A stretch of DNA of 19,364 nt from Flavicella sp963932955 (GTDB lineage Bacteria; Bacteroidota; Bacteroidia; Flavobacteriales; Flavobacteriaceae), in contig CAWVRK010000023.1 of the NCBI GenBank assembly GCA_963932955.1, positions 1 to 19,364 of the forward strand, written 5' to 3'. The first letter of the stretch is position 1, and every line of letters starts with the position of its first letter. The notes below the pieces were generated by a model, which had not been told where the DNA came from, did no database searches, and worked only from the letters and a program-made list of their open reading frames with translations. Below, one piece after another: positions 14,475-19,364 of the stretch. The translations under genes and the position numbers were made by a program.

Positions 14475-16376
14475 ATGATAAAAAAAATTGATTCCTTCAA
14501 ACAGTACAAAGAAGACTATATAGAAAGTGTTGAACACCCTGATAAATTTTGGGAAGCGATTGCCGAAAAATTTTATTGGAGAAAAAAATGGGACAAGGTC
14601 TTGGAGTTTGATTTGTCGAAGCCAGAGGTCAAGTGGTTTCAGGGAGGGAAGTTAAACATCACTGAAAATTGCCTTGACCGACACTTGAAAAAATTGGGCA
14701 ACAAAACAGCCATTATTTGGGAACCCAACAATCCCGATGAAGAATCGCGCTACATCACCTACAGGCAACTCTATGTAAAAGTCTCTCGTTTTGCAAATGT
14801 CCTCAAAAACAACGGCATTCAAAAAGGAGATCGAGTATGTCTTTACATGCCCATGATTCCAGAATTGTCCATTGCCATGTTGGCCTGTGCACGGATAGGA
14901 GCGGTGCACTCCATTGTTTTTGCAGGTTTTTCGGCGACAGCACTTTCCAGTCGGATCAACGATTCAGAATGCAAGTTGTTGATCACCGCGAACGAAGTGT
15001 ATCGCGGTACCAAACCCATCAACTTAAAAGCTGTCTGCGACGAAGCACTTGAAAACTCCCCTTGTATAGAAAAGGTAATTGTTTACAGAAGAACCGTAGA
15101 GCCTACCCATATGAAAGCAGAAAGAGACGTCTTTTGGTTTGACGAATTGCAAAAAGCATCTGTAGACTGCGAAGCAACAGAAATGGACGCTGAAGACATG
15201 TTGTTTATTCTCTATACTTCTGGGTCTACGGGGAAGCCAAAAGGAATGGTTCACACCACAGGTGGCTACCTAATAGGGACTGCCTACACGTTTCAAAATG
15301 TATTTCAATACCAAAAAGACGATGTCTATTGGTGTACTGCAGATATCGGATGGATTACGGGACACTCCTATATCATCTACGGACCTTTGGCAGCAGGTGC
15401 AACGACTGTCATGTTTGAAGGTGTTCCTTCTTACCCAGACTACGGACGCTTTTGGGAAATTGTAGAAAAATTAAAAGTCACTCATTTTTATACAGCCCCC
15501 ACGGCCATCCGTGCATTGGCAAAACACCCCTTGGATTTTGTTGAAAAGCACGACCTGTCGAGTTTGAAAGTATTGGGTTCGGTAGGAGAACCAATCAACG
15601 AAGAAGCATGGCATTGGTATAATGACAATATAGGAAAAGGAACCTGTCCGATTGTAGACACTTGGTGGCAAACTGAAACCGGAGGTATCATGATTTCACC
15701 TTTGGCAGGAGTGACGCCGTTAAGACCTACGTTTGCGACACTGCCATTGCCAGGAGTTCAACCCGCTTTGATGGATGAAAATGGAAAAGAGATTACAACC
15801 TCTCCTGCAGAAGGAAGGTTGGCCATGAAAGCCCCTTGGCCTTCCATGGCAAGAACCATTTACGGAGACCACCAACGATACAAAGACACGTATTTCTCTA
15901 CCTACAAAAACATGTATTTTACAGGAGATGGTGCTTACAGAGATGCGGTAGGCAATTATAGAATCACAGGTCGTGTAGACGATGTGGTCATAGTATCCGG
16001 TCACAATTTGGGAACAGCGCCCATCGAAAACGCCATCAATGAACACACCGCGATTGCTGAAAGTGCAGTCGTTGGATTTCCACATGATGTCAAAGGGAAT
16101 GCCTTGTATGCCTATGTAACCAAATACGATGGGGTGGTATTGTCAGATGAGGAACTGCGTATTGAAATCAACCAACAAATTGCAGGGTCTATCGGCGCAA
16201 TTGCCAAACTCGATAAAATTCAGTTTGTAAGTGGTTTGCCAAAAACGAGGTCCGGAAAAATCATGCGGCGTATTTTGCGAAAAATCGCAAGCGATGACGC
16301 TGAAAATCTTGGGGATATTTCTACCTTACTCAACCCAGAAGTGGTCGAACAAATTAAAAACAAGGCATTGCTGTAA
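14475..16376 (+). CDS. acs: Acetyl-CoA synthetase
   Basis: This 633-residue AMP-forming enzyme converts acetate, ATP and CoA to acetyl-CoA in the cytoplasm. The adenylation P-loop YTSGSTGKPKG is at 247-257. The acyl-pocket motif WWQTETGG is at 397-404, with W398 at the position of the tryptophan that limits Salmonella Acs to short acids, supporting acetate as substrate. RITGRVDDVVIVSGHNLG is the hinge region. PKTRSGKIMRR ends in the catalytic and acetylatable lysine K595. Length is close to that of other Acs proteins. It lies 71 bp after the symporter with no terminator between, so uptake and activation are probably made together. A propionyl-CoA synthetase is less likely given the full-length fit and W398. 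Confidence 0.96.
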   Translation: MIKKIDSFKQYKEDYIESVEHPDKFWEAIAEKFYWRKKWDKVLEFDLSKPEVKWFQGGKLNITENCLDRHLKKLGNKTAIIWEPNNPDEESRYITYRQLYVKVSRFANVLKNNGIQKGDRVCLYMPMIPELSIAMLACARIGAVHSIVFAGFSATALSSRINDSECKLLITANEVYRGTKPINLKAVCDEALENSPCIEKVIVYRRTVEPTHMKAERDVFWFDELQKASVDCEATEMDAEDMLFILYTSGSTGKPKGMVHTTGGYLIGTAYTFQNVFQYQKDDVYWCTADIGWITGHSYIIYGPLAAGATTVMFEGVPSYPDYGRFWEIVEKLKVTHFYTAPTAIRALAKHPLDFVEKHDLSSLKVLGSVGEPINEEAWHWYNDNIGKGTCPIVDTWWQTETGGIMISPLAGVTPLRPTFATLPLPGVQPALMDENGKEITTSPAEGRLAMKAPWPSMARTIYGDHQRYKDTYFSTYKNMYFTGDGAYRDAVGNYRITGRVDDVVIVSGHNLGTAPIENAINEHTAIAESAVVGFPHDVKGNALYAYVTKYDGVVLSDEELRIEINQQIAGSIGAIAKLDKIQFVSGLPKTRSGKIMRRILRKIASDDAENLGDISTLLNPEVVEQIKNKALL

Positions 16377-16417
16377 AGCCAGTATTGAAAAATATTTTTC
16401 TCTTACGAGTTGTAAAA

Positions 16418-16969
16418 TCAACAGAGTTGATTGCGAATGGCGTTAAAAATTTGAGCGTAATAAATATTACCATGAGGGACAAAGCCCTTAGAAAGCTTAG
16501 GGTGTTTTAGCTCGGCTTCGAGGTTTTTTAACGAAATCCATTTTACGGCTGCTACTTCTTCCTCCTGTAAATTGAAGACTACGTCGCTGTCGGCTAGCTC
16601 GCACAAAAACAAATGGTGCAATTCCCAATCAATCAGAAGAGCACCATGGGTATTTTTATGTGTACTGTTTCCGATTTCTATCAAATCCTTTTCTTGAATG
16701 GGAAGACCAATTTCTTCCAAAACCTCCCTTTTTGCTGCCAAAACAGGTGCTTCGCTAAAAGCGATATGTCCCGCCACAGAAACGTCCCACAAATTGGGGA
16801 ACGTCTCTTTGTTGGGGTTTCTTTTTTGAATCAGCACCTCTCCATTGGGCGTATAAAACCACACATGAACAGTTGCGTGAAAATACCCTTTTTGATGTGC
16901 TACTGATTTCAAACAACGCGTTCCGTTGGGAGCGCCGTCAAGATTTAAAAGTTCGATGTATTCATCCAT
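16418..16969 (-). CDS. NUDIX hydrolase, isopentenyl-diphosphate isomerase-like subfamily
   Basis: This is a 183-residue protein with a complete Nudix box: G67, E73, R81-E82, E85-E86 and G88, fitting Gx5Ex7REUxEExGU. Such proteins cleave nucleoside diphosphates linked to another group, using Mg2+. The N-terminal layout (DEYIELLN, then CLKSVAHQKGYFHATVHVW) and LIQKRNPNKETFPNLWDVSVAGH resemble the YfcD/IPP isomerase-like branch, whose substrates are mostly unknown; an isomerase role is not excluded. The open frame extends to a GTG at 16981, but ATG at 16969 gives the family-like start. It follows the M42 peptidase by 30 bp, probably in one transcript, and converges on acs. Confidence 0.88.
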   Translation of the reverse strand: MDEYIELLNLDGAPNGTRCLKSVAHQKGYFHATVHVWFYTPNGEVLIQKRNPNKETFPNLWDVSVAGHIAFSEAPVLAAKREVLEEIGLPIQEKDLIEIGNSTHKNTHGALLIDWELHHLFLCELADSDVVFNLQEEEVAAVKWISLKNLEAELKHPKLSKGFVPHGNIYYAQIFNAIRNQLC

Positions 16970-16999
16970 GTCAGTCCTCACAACTTTTATGTGTCGTGA

Positions 17000-18091
17000 C
17001 TACTCTTTAAAATAACTAAACGTTTCGCCTTCCTCTATTTTAAGCAAACTTTCATAAATCAATTTGATCACGTTCTCTACATCCTCTCTGTTTACCATTT
17101 CAACAGTGGTATGCATATAGCGCAAAGCCAAAGAAATCAAAGCAGAAGGCACGCCTCCATTGCTGTATGCAAAGGCATCGGTGTCGGTTCCAGTAGCTCT
17201 TGAAGAGGCATGTCTTTGAAAGGGAATGTTGTTTTCCTCTGCCGCTTCGATGATCAAATCTCGCAAGTTGTGTTGAATGGCAGGTGCGTAGGAAATCACA
17301 GGGCCATCTCCGCATTTGGTTTCTCCTTCTACTTTTTTCTCAATCATAGGAGTTGTCGTGTCGTGGCATACATCTGTGACAATTGCGACATTGGGCTTGA
17401 GGGTCTGTGTGATCATCTCAGCTCCCCGCAATCCAATTTCTTCTTGAACGGAATTGGTGATGTACAATCCAAAAGGCAGTGTTTTATTGTTCTCTTTCAA
17501 AAGACGGGCAACTTCCGCAATCATAAAACCACCCATTCTGTTGTCCAATGCACGACACACAAAGTTGTTTTTGTTTAAAATCATAAACTCGTCGGGGTAG
17601 GTGATGACGCAACCCACATGCACCCCAAGCGCTTCTACTTCCTCTTTTGTTTTGCAACCCACATCGATAAAGATGTTTTCCAATTTGGGCGTGTCCTCTT
17701 TTCCTTTCATTCGGGTGTGAATGGCTGGCCATCCGAAAAGCCCTTTTACAATTCCTTTTTTTGTGTGGATGTCGACGCGTTTGGACGGGGCGATGATGTG
17801 GTCGCTTCCGCCATTTCGAATCACATAAATCAAGCCTTCAGGAGTGATATAGTTTACATACCATGAAATCTCATCGGCGTGGCCTTCTATTACGACTTTG
17901 AAAGGAGCGTCTGGATTGATGACTCCTACAGCGGTCCCGTAGGCATCCGTTATAAAAGTATCTACATAAGGCTTGAGGTAGTCCATCCAAATTTTTTGTC
18001 CGCCACTTTCATGCCCGGTTGGAGAAGGGTTGTTCAGGTAGCGTTCAAGAAAATCAATGGATGCTTCGTTTAATATCGATGTTGTACTCAT
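17000..18091 (-). CDS. M42 family metallo-aminopeptidase
   Basis: This is a 363-residue cytosolic dinuclear metal peptidase that trims N-terminal residues from peptides, related to glutamyl and leucyl aminopeptidases (FrvX/PepA type). Expected metal ligands and catalytic residues are H71 (EGHADE), D183 (RALDNR), E217-E218 (VQEEIG), D240 (TDVCHD) and H327 (RYMHTT). The open frame reaches back to 18298, but the first 69 residues are Lys- and Ser-rich, unlike the family. A good promoter lies inside that extension at 18128-18157, so translation most likely starts at ATG 18091. NUDIX follows after 30 bp, and the DUF4294 gene is divergent. Confidence 0.93.
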   Translation of the reverse strand: MSTTSILNEASIDFLERYLNNPSPTGHESGGQKIWMDYLKPYVDTFITDAYGTAVGVINPDAPFKVVIEGHADEISWYVNYITPEGLIYVIRNGGSDHIIAPSKRVDIHTKKGIVKGLFGWPAIHTRMKGKEDTPKLENIFIDVGCKTKEEVEALGVHVGCVITYPDEFMILNKNNFVCRALDNRMGGFMIAEVARLLKENNKTLPFGLYITNSVQEEIGLRGAEMITQTLKPNVAIVTDVCHDTTTPMIEKKVEGETKCGDGPVISYAPAIQHNLRDLIIEAAEENNIPFQRHASSRATGTDTDAFAYSNGGVPSALISLALRYMHTTVEMVNREDVENVIKLIYESLLKIEEGETFSYFKE

Positions 18092-18127
18092 ATAAGGAAT
18101 GCTTGAAGTTAATGTTTGAATTGATTT

Positions 18128-18157
18128 CAAAAATACAGAATAGTTTTGGGAGTGCAA
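18128..18157 (-). promoter_or_regulatory. Promoter of M42 peptidase-NUDIX
   Basis: On the minus strand a TTG (18155-18157) is followed after 19 bases by TATTTTTG (18128-18135), matching the Bacteroidota -33/-7 pattern. The predicted start site near 18121 gives a leader of about 30 bases to the ATG at 18091. Confidence 0.65.
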
Positions 18158-18298
18158 AGAGTCATTTTTCGAAAACTCAGCTATTTTTTTAGGGGACAAA
18201 GAAGTTTTAGGAAGTGCTTTCTTGAGGTTTTCTTTTTTTTGCGAAAGCTTCTTTGTAAAAGGGTGGCAAACAAATTTCACAAATCGCTGAAAAATCAA

Positions 18299-18306
18299 TA
18301 AATTTG
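18299..18306 (+). promoter_or_regulatory. Candidate DUF4294 promoter -7 element
   Basis: TAAATTTG matches TAnnTTTG 25 bp before the DUF4294 ATG. No TTG lies 17-23 bases upstream, so the match is only half of the consensus. Confidence 0.4.
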
Positions 18307-18331
18307 AAAGCTGCTGTAATTTTATTTTTCA

Positions 18332-19006
18332 ATGAAAAAGACTTGCTTTGTTATTTTGTTTTTTTGGGTTGCATTGCTTTCGGCTCAAGACAAAGATTCG
18401 CTAGATTTTCAAAAATACACCCTTTTTAAAGGAGATACTTTGTTGGTCAGTTTGGATGAGGTACAACTCATGCAAAAACTCGAATTCAAAACATACAATG
18501 ACAAGCGCTATTATTATTGGTTTCGTAAAAAAGTATTGAAAGCCTATCCATATGCTAAATTGGCATCCGAACGTGTGGGAGTTGTCTATGAACAACTCGA
18601 CGAAATCAGTTCCAAAAGAAAAAAGAGAAGGCACGCCAAGCGTGTTCAAAAATACATGGAAAAAGAGTTTACCGATCAGTTGAAAAAATTGACAAGGACA
18701 GAAGGGCGTGTTTTGATCAAATTGATCCATCGGGAAACGGGAATTCCTACCTATGATTTGGTCAAAGATTTGCGTAGTGGGTGGAAGGCTTTTTGGTACA
18801 ATACAACGGCCAATTTTTTCAAACTTTCTTTAAAGGATCGGTACGACCCCTTCAATGTGCAAGAAGACTATATGATTGAAGACATCTTGCAACGTGCTTG
18901 GCGAGACAACCTGATAGAATTGCAAGATTCAAAACTAAATTTTGATTTTATTGCGATTCCAAAGCGCTGGGATTTTAGCAAACCCCAAAAAAAAAAGAAG
19001 CCTTGA
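18332..19006 (+). CDS. DUF4294 domain-containing exported protein
   Basis: This 224-residue protein begins with a signal peptide of about 18 residues (MKKTC, a hydrophobic core, LSA before Q19), so it is exported. The mature part has the YYYWFRKKVLKAYPYAKLA segment (60-78), a very basic stretch (about 94-104), and a helical C-terminal half ending in a lysine run. These features fit the DUF4294 family of Bacteroidota, which has no known function. It is transcribed away from the M42 peptidase. No clear terminator follows before the rRNA-type promoters about 75 bp downstream, so some read-through may occur. No catalytic motif is visible. Confidence 0.85.
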   Translation: MKKTCFVILFFWVALLSAQDKDSLDFQKYTLFKGDTLLVSLDEVQLMQKLEFKTYNDKRYYYWFRKKVLKAYPYAKLASERVGVVYEQLDEISSKRKKRRHAKRVQKYMEKEFTDQLKKLTRTEGRVLIKLIHRETGIPTYDLVKDLRSGWKAFWYNTTANFFKLSLKDRYDPFNVQEDYMIEDILQRAWRDNLIELQDSKLNFDFIAIPKRWDFSKPQKKKKP

Positions 19007-19081
19007 CGCCTTTGCACTCCGGTTCAATACGCTCATAACGAGGCCCTAAAAGCAAAGAAGAAAAAAGCCCCAAAAAAACCA

Positions 19082-19111
19082 TTGTCAAACCAAAAAGAGC
19101 CGCTATCTTTG
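19082..19111 (+). promoter_or_regulatory. Upstream promoter (P1) of the rRNA operon
   Basis: TTG (19082-19084), 19 bases, then TATCTTTG (19104-19111): a full match to the Bacteroidota consensus. It points toward the rRNA leader. Confidence 0.55.
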
Positions 19112-19146
19112 CAGCCGCTTCGGCTAGTGCAGCCCTGCGTTAGAAG

Positions 19147-19162
19147 TGTACACAATTGTACA
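19147..19162. promoter_or_regulatory. TGTACA-N4-TGTACA inverted repeat between P1 and P2
   Basis: Two TGTACA palindromes separated by CAAT form a 16-bp dyad between the two promoters, 44 bp upstream of the P2 -33 element. It could bind a regulator of rRNA transcription or be coincidental. Confidence 0.35.
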
Positions 19163-19205
19163 GAAGAATTAAAAGAAAGCTTTGAGAAAATAACCGAAAA
19201 ATAAT

Positions 19206-19236
19206 TTGGTAACTTTTAAAAAAGCTTTTACATTTG
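19206..19236 (+). promoter_or_regulatory. Main rRNA promoter (P2)
   Basis: TTG (19206-19208), 20 bases, then TACATTTG (19229-19236), followed by CACCCCGC. The arrangement CATTTGCACCCCGCTT just before a flavobacterial 16S leader is what I recall from rRNA operons in this family. An AT-rich stretch lies upstream. Confidence 0.7.
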
Positions 19237-19241
19237 CACCC

Positions 19242-19364
19242 CGCTTCGATACACAAGTAGACAAGCGAGAAAAGCAACAGAGGTGAAAGCATCTGTTGTG
19301 ATTCACAAAGTTCATTGAAAATATTGAAATTGACAGCGTAAAATTAAAGAATAAAGCCGTGGTT
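19242..19364 (+). other. 5' leader of a 16S-23S-5S rRNA operon (16S starts beyond the window)
   Basis: Downstream of P2 is a 7-bp stem (CAACAGA at 19275-19281 with TCTGTTG at 19292-19298), then GTTCATTGAAAA (19310-19321), which resembles the boxA antitermination element, then a stretch containing ATTGACAGCGTAAAATT, typical of flavobacterial pre-16S leaders. No mature 16S sequence is present in the window, so the rRNA assignment rests on the leader alone. Confidence 0.7.

Noticed and set aside
16387..16400. Palindrome GAAAAATATTTTTC between acs and the NUDIX gene, considered as a terminator
   Set aside because: It contains only A-T pairs apart from the ends and has no loop, so it would not form a stable terminator hairpin.
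16970..16981. GTG start giving the NUDIX protein four extra residues
   Set aside because: The ATG at 16969 (MDEYIELLN) fits the family start better.

Overview
This window looks like chromosomal DNA from a member of the Flavobacteriaceae (phylum Bacteroidota). The promoters that can be read match the Bacteroidota pattern (TTG about 19-21 bases upstream of TAnnTTTG) and no Shine-Dalgarno sequences stand out. Secreted proteins have the typical MKK...AFAQ leader. The gene families (DUF4294, an M42 peptidase, DUF4212 with its symporter, large GltB with GltD) and the rRNA leader at the right edge also fit. Genus and species cannot be read from the sequence.

The left 11.7 kb is one nitrogen-acquisition block, all on the minus strand. 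In transcription order it runs: porin copy A, ammonium transporter amt2, [terminator], porin copy B, a P-II regulator, ammonium transporter amt1, [terminator], gltB, gltD, [terminator]. The likely path is an outer-membrane barrel, then an inner-membrane Amt channel gated by P-II, then incorporation into glutamate by glutamate synthase. The two porins encode the same 326-residue protein. Their DNA is identical over 950 bp and differs at four synonymous sites in the last 33 bp of the reading frame, which points to recent gene conversion or duplication. Both porin promoters have the palindrome TACGTA fused to the -7 element and further copies upstream, suggesting a shared operator.

An AT-rich gap of about 650 bp follows. 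Next comes a plus-strand acetate module: a DUF4212 small subunit, a large sodium:solute symporter subunit, and acetyl-CoA synthetase (acs). Inverted repeats lie in the leader and between the two symporter genes.

On the minus strand again, an M42 aminopeptidase is followed 30 bp later by a NUDIX hydrolase. A secreted DUF4294 protein is transcribed divergently from the peptidase. The last 300 bp hold two tandem promoters of rRNA type, an inverted repeat between them, and the start of a leader typical of flavobacterial 16S rRNA operons. The 16S gene itself would begin beyond the right edge.

Most genes belong to well-known families. The most interesting parts are the porin-Amt duplication with its gene-conversion signature, the TACGTA operator candidates, and the P-II protein with an altered T-loop. 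I saw no CRISPR array, insertion sequence, prophage, tRNA or defence system.
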